Part shown: piece after piece, positions 16,801 to 25,209 of the stretch
Numbering within the stretch: the first letter of the stretch is position 1
Layout: each line of letters opens with the position of its first letter
Position numbers and translations under genes: made by a program
IMG/VR virus record: IMGVR_UViG_3300042507_001755
Span: 1 to 33,654 of that record
Direction: 5' to 3' (one strand)
DNA from: a virus
Length of the DNA stretch: 33,654 bases
The notes under the pieces: model-generated
Database searches by the model: none
What the model was told of the DNA's origin: nothing
The model's input: the letters and a program-made list of their open reading frames with translations, nothing else

Positions 16801-17608
16801 TTACTGTATGTTGAGGAGCTACTGGCTTAACCTTGGTAATTGCACCTGGCGTAGTTGGAGAAAGGTATAAAACATCACCATCATTCCAATCTTCTAATTG
16901 TAAATCACCAGTTGTATCAACATTAGTTATTAAACCGCTTGAAGTAACAAAACCTTCTTGGTTGTTAGCAATGTTTTCAGCTACTAAACCTAAAGTATCT
17001 GCTGAATTTGCATCATTATTAGCTTGTGCTAAACCAACAGCTAATCTTTGACCTTGAGCAGCAGTAATCTTAACTACTTGGTAAGCAGATTTGTTTAAGA
17101 TACTACCAGAATTATTAAGTACTCTTGCAACTTGTTTTTGACCTATTGGTAAGATAACTTGTCCACCCAATAATCCTAAATCAGCACCACCTTCACTTGA
17201 GTTCCAATAAATCTTACCTACTGCATTAGCTTCATTAGCTCCAGTGTTAAGTTGCATAAAGTCTCCTTGAACACCGCCATCTGCAGTTGCAATAGTAATA
17301 GTCGGAGTTAAAGTTCTTAAAGTATCGTTATAAGCCCAAGTGATACCAGTACCATTTTGAATCAAACTTGCTACTGTATCATCAATTAAATCTTGTATCT
17401 GAATGCCACCTCCAGTAATGATTAAATCACCATTTATAGTTAGCGTACCAGTAATTGTAGCTGCAGTAGTTGAAAGAGAAAGAGAGGTATTGATACCACC
17501 ACCATCTTGAACTGGCTGTAAAGTACCACTTACTCCAACATTATTAGCACCAATCTGTAGTACTTGTCTATATGTATTTTTTACCGCTTTACCTTGAAGA
17601 GTAGCCAT
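13817..17608 (-). CDS. Tail fibre with S74 intramolecular chaperone
   Basis: The 1,263-residue protein is a trimeric-fibre type. Residues about 1-330 are an attachment and beta region. Residues about 328-453 hold repeats with EGTNLYYT and a following Arg. The middle is Thr/Ala/Gly/Ser-rich beta structure. The last 90 residues carry the peptidase S74 chaperone motif TSDYRLKEDF (Ser1175), with GVVAHELQEIIP, DYSKLVPILVKAIQEL and a coiled-coil end. In this family the chaperone helps trimer folding and is cut off next to the Ser-Asp. Its likely role is host recognition. The gene lies between the neck and tail terminator genes, an unusual place for a fibre. Confidence 0.92.
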   Translation of the reverse strand: MATLQGKAVKNTYRQVLQIGANNVGVSGTLQPVQDGGGINTSLSLSTTAATITGTLTINGDLIITGGGIQIQDLIDDTVASLIQNGTGITWAYNDTLRTLTPTITIATADGGVQGDFMQLNTGANEANAVGKIYWNSSEGGADLGLLGGQVILPIGQKQVARVLNNSGSILNKSAYQVVKITAAQGQRLAVGLAQANNDANSADTLGLVAENIANNQEGFVTSSGLITNVDTTGDLQLEDWNDGDVLYLSPTTPGAITKVKPVAPQHTVIVGFVVYAHKNNGKIYVKVDNGYELDELHNVRITSIANNNVLRYNSSLAVWENVAPITTWITEGTNLYYTQGRFDSAFAAKSTTNLAEGTNLYWTTARGNVNFATNLAASTTTNLAEGTNLYFTNQRFDSRFGTKTTTDLTEGTNLYYTQARFNTAFDAKTTTDLDEGTNLYYTDARARLALASSATGLTYANNSGVFSLTAGYAIPTTVKLGQYDIAYNRSIVSAAVTGTSTKTLSLTQQDANVITATWTDQGITTINGTANQIAATTVGNTTTLAFTNDVTMPNNLVVSGNLTINGTATYVNTQSISAKDPLFEVANDNNTTDAVDIGYYGRYYDSAQTRVEFTGLFRDASDAGKFKFFTGLVSEPTNVVDTTGTGYTVGTLVANFEGNLAGTANAANALTTARTIAASGDATWSVSFNGSANVTSALTLANTGVTATTYGTTTAVPTIAVDSKGRITSASNTNIAFPVTTVNGQAGTVVLTTSNVAEGTNQYFTSARAQASITGGASSVVTADLTASRALVSDGTGKIAASASTTATEIGYVAGVTSAIQTQLNSKLNLSGGTLTGGLSGTTLGLSGALSGTSATFSGSTFALRSNVGLSMTDDADVSLQVKAPSGVGKLIMQGRNAAGNVVYAISSEGGISAASATFSGKVGIGATPYTSTTAIIRAVSATSTNYALIIEDNASNQLFEIKNNGAATFSNQVTINGPSADWAAIIQNTNSGAGTSYGLKVKAGTSGAADATFVLQDYAGNEFLTARGNGRIGIGTNSPTRLLDVNGVIRTQNSGSAGAPSIELGTSAQGNGLFYPTTNTIAIATNDTERMRITSGGQININGSAANGQVKLAVLQTQNNHVCDLYVNNGSSNGCIYARVDDTANAFAYLNYNGSVVGSISTNGTTTSYNITSDYRLKEDFKQINGLDKVSAIKVYDYKWKGTEDRMIGVVAHELQEIIPYAVYGQKDGEQMQGVDYSKLVPILVKAIQELTAKVEALEAK
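16250..16624 (-). repeat. EGTNLYYT repeat region in the fibre shaft
   Basis: Five units of about 25-29 codons each begin with (L/I)xEGTNLYxT followed by a short Arg-containing segment and (K/S)TTxL. A more distant copy (VAEGTNQYFTSAR) lies later in the protein. Both protein and DNA show the repetition, so recombination could change shaft length. Confidence 0.85.
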
Positions 17609-18069
17609 TATATTTTAATTTTTTTTATTTTATTAACCATTTTATATAGTTCTTCTGAAGCCGACAAGAATAAGAATGGTCTATGGGGCAAATTTACTAA
17701 ATTTCCATTACTCCGTTTAAAACTTAATGCATAGCCTTCAAGTTGATTCATATTAAGGTTTCTATACACTGGAATTTGAAAATCATTACCAGTACCAAAC
17801 TCAACAAAAGGAGAGTAATTAGATTGTCTACCCATACGACCTCCAGAGCCAACTCTTGCTCCTGCATTCATATTGTAAGGAGTACTATAAATAGAAGCCT
17901 TTAATAAACCAGTTTTACCTTGTGGTGCCCTTGTTCTTGCGTTATTTTCTATTGTTATTACAGATTCATTGATTATCTTTTGCACTTGCTGAGTAATCAA
18001 ATGAGGTGCCTCTTTTAACCTTTTTGATAGGTTAGTAACACTTGCTGTTTTATTTATAGTAAATGACAT
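17608..18069 (-). CDS. Neck protein, HK97 gp10-like
   Basis: The 153 residues show the family's signs: an N-terminal helix, then ENNARTRAPQGKTGLLKASI with the APxGKTGxL motif near residues 48-57, YSPFVEFGTG near 86-95 and RPFLFLSASEEL at the end. Such proteins form a ring between the head closure and tail terminator. Its stop overlaps the start of the fibre gene. Confidence 0.88.
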   Translation of the reverse strand: MSFTINKTASVTNLSKRLKEAPHLITQQVQKIINESVITIENNARTRAPQGKTGLLKASIYSTPYNMNAGARVGSGGRMGRQSNYSPFVEFGTGNDFQIPVYRNLNMNQLEGYALSFKRSNGNLVNLPHRPFLFLSASEELYKMVNKIKKIKI

Positions 18070-18455
18070 TAAGTAAGTTCCCAGGTTGTACTGATATTCT
18101 CCCAGAAAGCAGTAATACTATCCCAAGTACCAACTCTCTTTAAGGTAGAACAAGTGATTCTCAAAAAGTTGTGACCATCAAATTCATCTATAACGCTGCT
18201 AATCAAGTAGATATTACCTTCAAAAGCAATAGTAAGGTCATTAGAAATAGAGATACTATTGGCATCCCTTATCCTAAAAACAATGTTATCTGATATAGAA
18301 TCCTTACCAGCTACGTTTGTCTTGTTTTGATTCTCCCTAAATATCTCAGCCCAACAAGTATAGTAGTCTACATCCGTTAGGACATAGCCACCAGCACCGT
18401 CAGATTCTGAAACCTTAGATTGGAAAGTAATCCTATTTTTAAGTCTACTTATCAT
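18069..18455 (-). CDS. Head closure protein (head-tail joining family)
   Basis: The 128-residue protein begins MISRLKNRITFQSKV and shows DGAGGYV near 20-26, CWAEIF near 34-39 and LRITCSTLKR near 100-109, which fits the SPP1 gp16 / HK97 gp7-type head-tail joining fold. It plugs the connector after packaging. Adjacent genes on both sides are connector parts and overlap by one base. Confidence 0.85.
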   Translation of the reverse strand: MISRLKNRITFQSKVSESDGAGGYVLTDVDYYTCWAEIFRENQNKTNVAGKDSISDNIVFRIRDANSISISNDLTIAFEGNIYLISSVIDEFDGHNFLRITCSTLKRVGTWDSITAFWENISTTWELT

Positions 18456-19000
18456 TATAATATTATGCTTACTCGTTTATAAGGCTTCATTAGTTCGTAT
18501 GCAGATGCTATGTTAGCATTTGGTTTGCTATCCTCTACAGAAGATTCTCTGTAATCGTATAAATCAGCAAGTATCTTATACAAAGCTGTTTTCATAACTG
18601 GAGGAGTCGTAGCGTAACCACAAGTATAAGTAAACCTAAACTCCATGTGGCTAAAAGCAGTCATATATAGCTTTTTATAGGTGGTTCCTAATACGTTGTA
18701 TTGAGGTACAGTAATCTCTACCCATTCTTCGTTATCCCAGTATTCTACCTTAGAAATCGTATTGATTGGTGCGTATGGAAGTTCAATGAACTCATCCACA
18801 TAAGCCACAACTTGTAAAGTACGAGCTGTCATAGCCACACCAGCATATTTCTCTAATCTAACTCTTGCAGAAGTTATCAAAGAGGTAATTAAGTCGTTAT
18901 CATCATCAAAGTCAACCTTTAGATAGTTCTTAGCTTCAGACAATGTTATTGGTTCTGAAACTGGCTCTATTGTGGTTGTGACATCCCTTATAATCTGCAT
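18455..19000 (-). CDS. Head-tail connector / adaptor, HK97 gp6-like
   Basis: The 181-residue protein has the adaptor pattern EPITLSEAKNYLKVDFDDDNDLITSLITSARVRLEKYAG near residues 16-55, TYTCGYATTPPVMKTALYKILADLYDYRES near 129-158, which would be the helical bundle that docks on the portal. It starts about 90 bases after the capsid gene's stop and its own stop overlaps the next gene. Confidence 0.9.
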   Translation of the reverse strand: MQIIRDVTTTIEPVSEPITLSEAKNYLKVDFDDDNDLITSLITSARVRLEKYAGVAMTARTLQVVAYVDEFIELPYAPINTISKVEYWDNEEWVEITVPQYNVLGTTYKKLYMTAFSHMEFRFTYTCGYATTPPVMKTALYKILADLYDYRESSVEDSKPNANIASAYELMKPYKRVSIIL

Positions 19001-19042
19001 ATACCATTATTTTTACAAAAATAACTAAAATATAGTAGACAT

Positions 19043-19072
19043 AAAAAAGGGGCAGCTTTTGGCCACCCCTTT
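19043..19072 (-). terminator. Partial terminator after the capsid gene
   Basis: On the minus strand AAAGGGGTGGC pairs with GCTGCCCCTTT over 11 bp (two G-U pairs) with a loop of five bases, followed by six T. It lies 20 bases after the capsid stop. This would enrich capsid transcripts over the connector and tail genes beyond it, as in many phages. Read-through must occur for the tail genes unless they have another promoter. Confidence 0.82.
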
Positions 19073-19092
19073 ATATTTGAGTTAATCTAAGA

Positions 19093-20259
19093 TTAAGCTA
19101 CGTTACCGAAATCACCATATACAAACGCACCAGCGTAGTAGATAGGGAATGCGATTCTTGCCTCAACACGAACTGTAATCATGTTCTCAACAGCGTTGTT
19201 ACCATCTTGGTCAAAGAATTGAACAGAGATACCATTACGTTGCATGATTTGAGCACCCATTGACCAGTCTCCTACTAAGAACTTGTCAACAGTCATTGCT
19301 GTAGACTTGAAGATAGGAATACCAGCGATAGATAATTGACCATCAGTTGTAACCACTGTAGAACCTGGTAAAGAGTACGCAGAGTTAGTGTTCTTAGTGT
19401 TTACGATAGCAGCCCAATCTAAAGGATTGATTAAGATACCAGTTGCAGAGTAGTTACTGTTTTCAACTTGTGCAATAGCTTGTACTAATTGCTCAACGTC
19501 TACAGTTGCAGCACCAGTTGCAGCAGAAGCTACACCAGTGATACCTTGCAAGTTAACACCAGAACCAGAACCGAATAATAATTGGCTATCTTCAGCTACT
19601 AAGTATTTCTCTAACAAACGAGATTGCAAGAAAGAAGTCATAGCAGGAACGTCATCTAACATTTGGCGAGAGATTTTAACGTAACCAGCAATAACTTGTG
19701 CAGGAGCATTAACCATGCTGATATCAAAATCAACTTGAGCTTTTGCACTACCTTGAGTTTGGTTAGCAGGAGCACCTTCACCACCAGTTTCTTGAGGGAA
19801 AGTAAATAATCCTTGAGAGATTGTACCTACTGGTAACAAACTTCTAACGTGGATTTTACGAGAAGGTAAACCATAAACTTGGTTAGCATACTGACGAGGA
19901 ATATCTCCAGTCAAGTTAACTGCTTCTGTCATGTTACCTACTGCTTTAGTGTCTAAAATGAAAGAAGTGTTCTTCATTTCACCACGACCTAATTTTGCGA
20001 TGTTGTCCGCATTCTTTTCAATTTGCTCACCTAAAGTGGCATTGAAACCTTTAAATTGATTTTCGTTCATTGTTTTACGATTGCTTTTTGCCTCTAATTT
20101 GTCTGCAGCATCTTTAACTACAGAGATTTGAGATTTTAATTCTTCTAATTCAGTTTTTAAGCCTTCTACTGCTACTGCACTTTCAGCTTTTGCATTTTCG
20201 ATTGCTCCAGATACTTCTGTTTTGATGCCTTCGAATGCACTTTTAATTTCTTCTACCAT
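19093..20259 (-). CDS. Major capsid protein, HK97 fold
   Basis: The 388 residues begin with a coiled-coil delta domain (about 1-62, VEGLKTELEELKSQISVVK) that acts as a scaffold and is normally removed by the protease encoded next door. The HK97 core then follows, with an extended arm, QMLDDVPAMTSFLQSRLLEKYLVAEDSQLLFGSG near 198-232, and VRVEARIAFPIYYAGAFVYGDF near the end. The gene is directly upstream of a terminator and probably gives the most abundant late mRNA. Confidence 0.95.
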   Translation of the reverse strand: MVEEIKSAFEGIKTEVSGAIENAKAESAVAVEGLKTELEELKSQISVVKDAADKLEAKSNRKTMNENQFKGFNATLGEQIEKNADNIAKLGRGEMKNTSFILDTKAVGNMTEAVNLTGDIPRQYANQVYGLPSRKIHVRSLLPVGTISQGLFTFPQETGGEGAPANQTQGSAKAQVDFDISMVNAPAQVIAGYVKISRQMLDDVPAMTSFLQSRLLEKYLVAEDSQLLFGSGSGVNLQGITGVASAATGAATVDVEQLVQAIAQVENSNYSATGILINPLDWAAIVNTKNTNSAYSLPGSTVVTTDGQLSIAGIPIFKSTAMTVDKFLVGDWSMGAQIMQRNGISVQFFDQDGNNAVENMITVRVEARIAFPIYYAGAFVYGDFGNVA

Positions 20260-21032
20260 TAGTTGAAAATTTTAAATGATTGTAAATATTTGTTTACCTC
20301 AATTTCAATGGAAACCATCGGGTCTTCTTCTTCTTCCAATGCCTCATCTTCTGATTCACCTACTGGTTGCAACTCAGTTGGAGCATCTACTGGCGGTTGT
20401 TCTTCTGAAGCGACTGATTCATCTTCTTCCATCTCAGCGAGATATTGTTGTAATTGCTTGAGCTTTAACTCTAACAAACCAAAAGTTTCATCAGTATAGA
20501 AACCATTTCTCAATGACTTGATAGTTTTAGCTATCTCATCAATTAGAGTTGACTTGATTTCAGACTTAACCATAACGGTTGGCGTATTAGAATTGGCACC
20601 CCATAAAACTGAGGAACCTTCAAACAATTTAATTTCTTGAATCTCGTTATATCCAGATTTAGCTTGAGACTTTACAGTCTGGAATCCAATGCTATGCTCT
20701 GTGATATGACCGTCTTTATACAACTCATAAGTATCTCTACCTAAAGTTGTATTAGGCATCTTAACGATTGCCTTTAAACCAAAAGCATCTTCCACCAATT
20801 CCTTTGGCTTCGCTACTGGTTTGTCTGTAGAATGGTTGAACAAGTGCCAGATTCTATTCTTTGCTTGTGGGCCATTCTCTTTAATAGACTTAGTAAAAGC
20901 ACCTGGCGTGATTACATCGCCATCGCTATCTACATTACCAAACGCAGAATAGTAAACCTCAATGGTTCTTGTGTCATCAGCCATATCGACTGGTGCACCA
21001 CTAACTGCTTTCTTGTTATAAAAATTACTCAT
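20259..21032 (-). CDS. Prohead protease, HK97 family (peptidase U35)
   Basis: The ATG at 21032 (MSNFYNKKAVSG) is preferred; the frame's longer form would use a TTG at 21050 that overlaps the preceding gene. The domain has YYSAFGNVDSDGDVITPGAF near 28-47, NRIWHLFNHS near 59-68 (catalytic His) and EHSIGFQTV near 112-120 (catalytic Ser114). The C-terminal 60 residues are very acidic (EEDESVASEE, EDEALEEEED), which may act with the capsid delta domain in scaffolding. Its stop overlaps the capsid start by one base. Confidence 0.93.
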   Translation of the reverse strand: MSNFYNKKAVSGAPVDMADDTRTIEVYYSAFGNVDSDGDVITPGAFTKSIKENGPQAKNRIWHLFNHSTDKPVAKPKELVEDAFGLKAIVKMPNTTLGRDTYELYKDGHITEHSIGFQTVKSQAKSGYNEIQEIKLFEGSSVLWGANSNTPTVMVKSEIKSTLIDEIAKTIKSLRNGFYTDETFGLLELKLKQLQQYLAEMEEDESVASEEQPPVDAPTELQPVGESEDEALEEEEDPMVSIEIEVNKYLQSFKIFN

Positions 21033-21042
21033 ATATTTTTGT

Positions 21043-21882
21043 TTAAGCAATAAACACAGTACAACATCTACAGTTACAATTATTCATTGCACCTCCGTTT
21101 GCATCATGTGCGTATTGCATCTCAATTACTCCTCTATTTGGCGTATTCACAAGGAACGGCTGATTAATAGGTATTCTTACTCCTCCTGCATCTGGATTGG
21201 TTTGTCTATCCAATACCCTATGCCAATCTCTGTACCTATTATTCTTAGCAGGATAATCTGCAGCCACCCATTGCTTTAGCAAAGGTATGTTAACAAATTT
21301 AACTGCACCCATCATACCAGCACTTAATGCTTGATGTGATTCCGTTCTTGCAATCAGCAGACTCCTTGCGTTGTTAATTTTCCCTTCTTGTAGGTTTTTA
21401 ATCGCAAGTGAATTAACCTCGTTAAGACTCAAGTTGTTTTCTTGTCCGTATCTAATAGAGCCGTTCAATATCCTTGTAATCTCGTTCTTGGTAGTATTTT
21501 CAATTCCGTACATCTTAGTTCCGCTATAGGTTGTCCAATAAGACAACATAAAAGCCAACCATTCATCCATGATGTTCAGAGGGTCTAAATCTACTGATTC
21601 TTCTTTTTTAAACTTGTCAAATATCTTTTCATACGTCATGGCAGTATATCCGCCAGTCGTCTCGTACAAAGTTCGTAAAATATTATTAATCTCTGCTCCA
21701 TCAAATAAAGCATTCTGATTATTCATGGTTTGCTGAACTCCGTAGTCCTTTACTAACTGAGCAGCTCTGTCAAAGTCGGATTGTAAAGCAGCCAATATTT
21801 TAGGCTGATACTCTCTTACTGATTTCCTTGCAATCTTTTGTTGCAAAGCGAACTGCTGAGAAGGAGTAACTATCTTAGCCAT
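21043..21882 (-). CDS. Head morphogenesis protein, MuF / SPP1 gp7-like
   Basis: The 279-residue protein carries IARTESHQALSAG near 179-191 and a C-terminal Cys/His cluster (CNCRCCTVF) preceded by WVAADYPAKNNRYRDWHRVLD, which is the MuF domain pattern. Such proteins are minor capsid components near the portal, sometimes ejected with DNA. A one-base overlap joins it to the preceding small gene. No fused toxin domain is visible. Confidence 0.9.
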   Translation of the reverse strand: MAKIVTPSQQFALQQKIARKSVREYQPKILAALQSDFDRAAQLVKDYGVQQTMNNQNALFDGAEINNILRTLYETTGGYTAMTYEKIFDKFKKEESVDLDPLNIMDEWLAFMLSYWTTYSGTKMYGIENTTKNEITRILNGSIRYGQENNLSLNEVNSLAIKNLQEGKINNARSLLIARTESHQALSAGMMGAVKFVNIPLLKQWVAADYPAKNNRYRDWHRVLDRQTNPDAGGVRIPINQPFLVNTPNRGVIEMQYAHDANGGAMNNCNCRCCTVFIA

Positions 21883-22283
21883 TATTCTTTTCCGTCTATA
21901 GCTTCAATCATTTTCCCTGCAGCCGCATAAATTGAGTTCATATTGTTTTGAGCTGCGTATTGTCTTATAGCTGATAATCCTCTTCTGTCTACATTTTTAA
22001 AGTCGGAAGTATAGATATAGCCATAATGACCCTTAGTATCTTCGCCAAGCTCTGGGTCTACACCAAGAAACCATAGACAGTATTTATCATATCCATTTTC
22101 TTCTAAATACGCATTTTCCATTTCAGCCGTAGGTCTTTTCCAAGATTCTGGTCTAATTACATCTCCAGATGCTATAAGTTTATTTGCATGAGCAATACCC
22201 TTAGCGTTTTTTTCAGTTAACCTTTTTAATTCTAAAAGGTTACTAATTGTTTTTTCTAAGACATCAAATGATTTAAGTTCCAT
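21882..22283 (-). CDS. Small protein between portal and MuF genes (133 aa)
   Basis: The second half (NGYDKYCLWFLGVD, DTKGHYGYIYTSDFKNVDRRGLSAIRQYAA) resembles a small domain I recall from the ends of some prohead proteases and head proteins, where a W(F/V)xxxD...YxxxF...VxxxGLxAI pattern recurs. The N-terminal 70 residues are mainly helical. Location in the head cassette supports a structural or assembly role. I have no firm family name. Confidence 0.65.
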   Translation of the reverse strand: MELKSFDVLEKTISNLLELKRLTEKNAKGIAHANKLIASGDVIRPESWKRPTAEMENAYLEENGYDKYCLWFLGVDPELGEDTKGHYGYIYTSDFKNVDRRGLSAIRQYAAQNNMNSIYAAAGKMIEAIDGKE

Positions 22284-22288
22284 AGTTA

Positions 22289-24034
22289 TTATTTTGATGG
22301 GTCGTATGCCCAGTTTTTAAGTGATATGTCTCTTTTAGAAGGGCAACCTTCTGATGCTGGTTCTCCTTGTTCTGCTCCTCTCATTCTACTTACAAAGCTA
22401 ATTGTTCTGTTAGCATCTTCTATATCGTTATTTGTCCAATCTTCTTTGCTCTTAGACAACAATCTTAAATTTCTTTCTATCGGTGCTCTGTCTAAAGATG
22501 CTTTCTTTGAACACTCTGTTTTAGACCAGGCCTCTAATTCTGCATAACCCATGTTAGTAACAGACTTGTACTTAGAGTAAACCTCATCTAATCTTTCGTT
22601 CTTACTCAAAAAAAAACCTTCGTTCTTCACTGGCGGTATATTGTAATCTCCTTGCTGTTGAGCATCTCTTGGGTCTTGCAACATAGTAAGCTCATCGATA
22701 GGTAAGTAACCTGCTGGGATAAAGATTTCATCCATAGCTGGGTCTTCTGAAGTATCGTAACGCATAGCTGCTCTTTTCTCGTTAGGGGTAATCCACCAAG
22801 ACTGAGATAAGATACCAGAAAGTTCTTTCATATCTTCTTGTAACTCTGGGAACACAGTAATATCGAAATCGATATAATATCCATTTCCGATTTCTGCTGC
22901 AAAGAATCTATTGAAAGCATCACGAAGTGCCACTAATTCTGGAAGTACTACTTGCGTAAGCATTTCCTTCTTAGCTTCTTTCATGTTGTTATAAGTCTTA
23001 TTATCTGGGTCGTTAAATAGTGCAGAGTTTACACCGTACACATTACAAAGTTCTCTAAGGGTAACTTTCTCAGATTCTAAAAGCTGAAGGTCGATAGGGG
23101 ATAAGCCCATGTTAACCCAACCTAATTTAGCACCAGCAATCAAAATCTTACCAGCATTCTGCACTATTTGTCCTTGGCTCTTAGTTCCGTACTGATTGTA
23201 GAAATCTTCTTTTAACTTACCAGCTTCTTCTTGTCCAAAGTTGTTAGACTCATCAGCATACAAGATACCTTTAGGGCCTTGATTCTGCAACATACCAACC
23301 GAAGTGTCCTTCGCATCATTAGAACGCTGAACAGTTCTGTAAGCAGCTTGTAATGGGCTTAATCCGTATAATTGGTTTCCGTTAGTGTCAAAGTAAGGGT
23401 TGAAGTATTTTAGATGGATTACGTCTTTCGCATCTAAGAAATCCCATCCAACAAGTGTAAAAGAATAACCTTCAACCCCATTGATAGTACCATCAGATAT
23501 GATGGCCATGTATTGCGGAGGGAGCACGACTAATTCTTGAACTTTACCACTTTCTAATCGGTTAGCCCAAACAAATGAATTGCCGCAAATAAGTTTATAA
23601 CCAATAACGCTTTCAATAAACTCAGAAAGAGATTGATAAGGATTTGGTTTTTCTAATAAATCGTTCAATGGGGAATCTGCAATCTCGCTAATTGCTTTTA
23701 CTCTAATCAACTCAGCTTTAGCTAAGTCTTGAGTAGTAGATGAGTTTTTAGTCATCGATGTATAGCGGTTAAGTGACTTCTTGTCTTTAACCTTGTAAAC
23801 GTAAAATGGTACCGTAGATACAGTTTTAGAGATACGCTTTATGATTGCGTAGACCTCACTATTGTTCTCGTAGTCAAGTACGAATTTTCTTTGGTTAAGT
23901 TCTGGATATAAAGTTCTTCCAGCAAGTAAACCTCCAAAATCAGCAAATGGGCTCGTAACATTTATCATTCCGTTGGGAACTGTTGCCTTTTGTTGAAAAG
24001 GGTTAATTGCTCCGAATATGTCATTTAATTTCAC
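22289..24034 (-). CDS. Portal protein with C-terminal extra domain
   Basis: Residues 1 to about 465 are a HK97-type portal: AIIKRISKTVSTVPFYVYK near the start, SLSEFIESVIGYKLICGNSFVW, GLSPLQAAYRTVQRSND and GVNSALFNDPDNKTYNNMKEA. It forms the dodecameric DNA channel. Residues about 490-581 form an added domain with RAPIERNLRLL, DANRTISFVSRM and CPSKRDISLKNWAYDP, a pattern I know as a separate conserved basic domain. Portals of this family are usually near 400-470 residues, so the extension accounts for the extra length. Confidence 0.93.
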   Translation of the reverse strand: MKLNDIFGAINPFQQKATVPNGMINVTSPFADFGGLLAGRTLYPELNQRKFVLDYENNSEVYAIIKRISKTVSTVPFYVYKVKDKKSLNRYTSMTKNSSTTQDLAKAELIRVKAISEIADSPLNDLLEKPNPYQSLSEFIESVIGYKLICGNSFVWANRLESGKVQELVVLPPQYMAIISDGTINGVEGYSFTLVGWDFLDAKDVIHLKYFNPYFDTNGNQLYGLSPLQAAYRTVQRSNDAKDTSVGMLQNQGPKGILYADESNNFGQEEAGKLKEDFYNQYGTKSQGQIVQNAGKILIAGAKLGWVNMGLSPIDLQLLESEKVTLRELCNVYGVNSALFNDPDNKTYNNMKEAKKEMLTQVVLPELVALRDAFNRFFAAEIGNGYYIDFDITVFPELQEDMKELSGILSQSWWITPNEKRAAMRYDTSEDPAMDEIFIPAGYLPIDELTMLQDPRDAQQQGDYNIPPVKNEGFFLSKNERLDEVYSKYKSVTNMGYAELEAWSKTECSKKASLDRAPIERNLRLLSKSKEDWTNNDIEDANRTISFVSRMRGAEQGEPASEGCPSKRDISLKNWAYDPSK

Positions 24035-24072
24035 GCTATATGATATTTTTACAAAAGTAACAAATTTTTAGC

Positions 24073-25209
24073 CTACACTACCCAACCTCTTTTCGGTTTG
24101 GCAAATTTTGAGTATATGGCATACCTCATGGCATCCATCAAGTGGTCTCTAAACTTAACTGGTTCATCCAACGTATTGCCATCGTTATCAGTTTTCCATT
24201 TATAGTTTTTAAACTCATCCAACAAATCTAACGAATCGCTTTTAACTATCAACGGAAATGACTTTACCTTGTTGATACCAGCAAAAACATCTTTAACGGC
24301 ACTTTTAAGGCTAAATCCAGCCTTATTAATCTCAGCTATGGTCTTGGGTTCAGCAGCATCAGCGAATATCTCTGTACGCTTGTCAAAGCCAAAAGCCTTT
24401 AGCCTATCGATGAGTAGTGAGGTAGACATTTTAGTTTCGTAGATGAGTTGCTCCACAAACATCTCGTTGTCGAAGTGTTTGATTCGCACTAGTGCGGTTT
24501 GATTGTTGTAGCCAAAATCCAGTCCATAAAATATTTCCCCTCCTTCTGGGAAGTTTCTTCTGCGTTTCCAATGGGTATAAATAGTTGCTTCTGATATTGC
24601 TCGTTCACCTAAACCATAAACTCTCCAATATTCATGGTCGGCATCCTTTAGTCTCTCAATCTCCTCCACTAAAGATTTCTCAAGGAATGGGTTGTCTTTG
24701 TAGGTAGTGATGGTAAAGTCAGCATCTTCTCTGGTAATTACCTTGTCATATATCCAAGAGTAGTAATCTGAAGGGTTATAGTCAATTACAATCTTATCTG
24801 TGGTTCTTAGTGCTAACTGCATCCAAGATTCGTAGTTTACCTCGTTGGCCTCGTTAATGAACAGATAGTTTCTTTTACGGCCTCTTATTTTTTGTGGCTG
24901 GTCTGTAGAGACAAACTCTACGGTATTGCCTCCTAAGAAGTAAAGATTTTCTGACTTGTTGTGCTTTTCTTCTGAGTATAGGCCATATTTCGACAGAATT
25001 TCTATAAAGTCTCTCATTACTGAGCCTTTTATGGATGGCAACGATGAACGGCAGATAGTTAGTGTCTTCCCTTTTTCTTGTAGCAATTTTACGATAAACC
25101 AAGTCAATACATTGTAGGTTTTGCCAGACCTTGTTCCGCCTTGCATAACAGATATTTTTTTTTGGCTGTTTTGCAGTATTTCGAAAACGATGTTGGTGGT
25201 TACGTTCAT
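24073..25209 (-). CDS. terL: Terminase large subunit
   Basis: This packaging motor has ATPase and nuclease parts in 378 residues. Walker A is GGTRSGKT at 24-31. Walker B is YLFINEANE at 115-123 with its Glu. The nuclease acids are Asp231 in GLDFGY, Asp284 in FADAAEP and Asp359 in HLMDAMRYA. It follows the small subunit after a 134-base gap and precedes the portal gene. It is slightly short compared with the typical 420-500 residues, but all motifs are present. Confidence 0.96.
   Translation of the reverse strand: MNVTTNIVFEILQNSQKKISVMQGGTRSGKTYNVLTWFIVKLLQEKGKTLTICRSSLPSIKGSVMRDFIEILSKYGLYSEEKHNKSENLYFLGGNTVEFVSTDQPQKIRGRKRNYLFINEANEVNYESWMQLALRTTDKIVIDYNPSDYYSWIYDKVITREDADFTITTYKDNPFLEKSLVEEIERLKDADHEYWRVYGLGERAISEATIYTHWKRRRNFPEGGEIFYGLDFGYNNQTALVRIKHFDNEMFVEQLIYETKMSTSLLIDRLKAFGFDKRTEIFADAAEPKTIAEINKAGFSLKSAVKDVFAGINKVKSFPLIVKSDSLDLLDEFKNYKWKTDNDGNTLDEPVKFRDHLMDAMRYAIYSKFAKPKRGWVV

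Noticed and set aside
21033-21050. Longer prohead protease starting at TTG 21050
   Set aside because: TTG start inside the preceding gene; the ATG at 21032 gives a normal spacing and a typical N-terminus.
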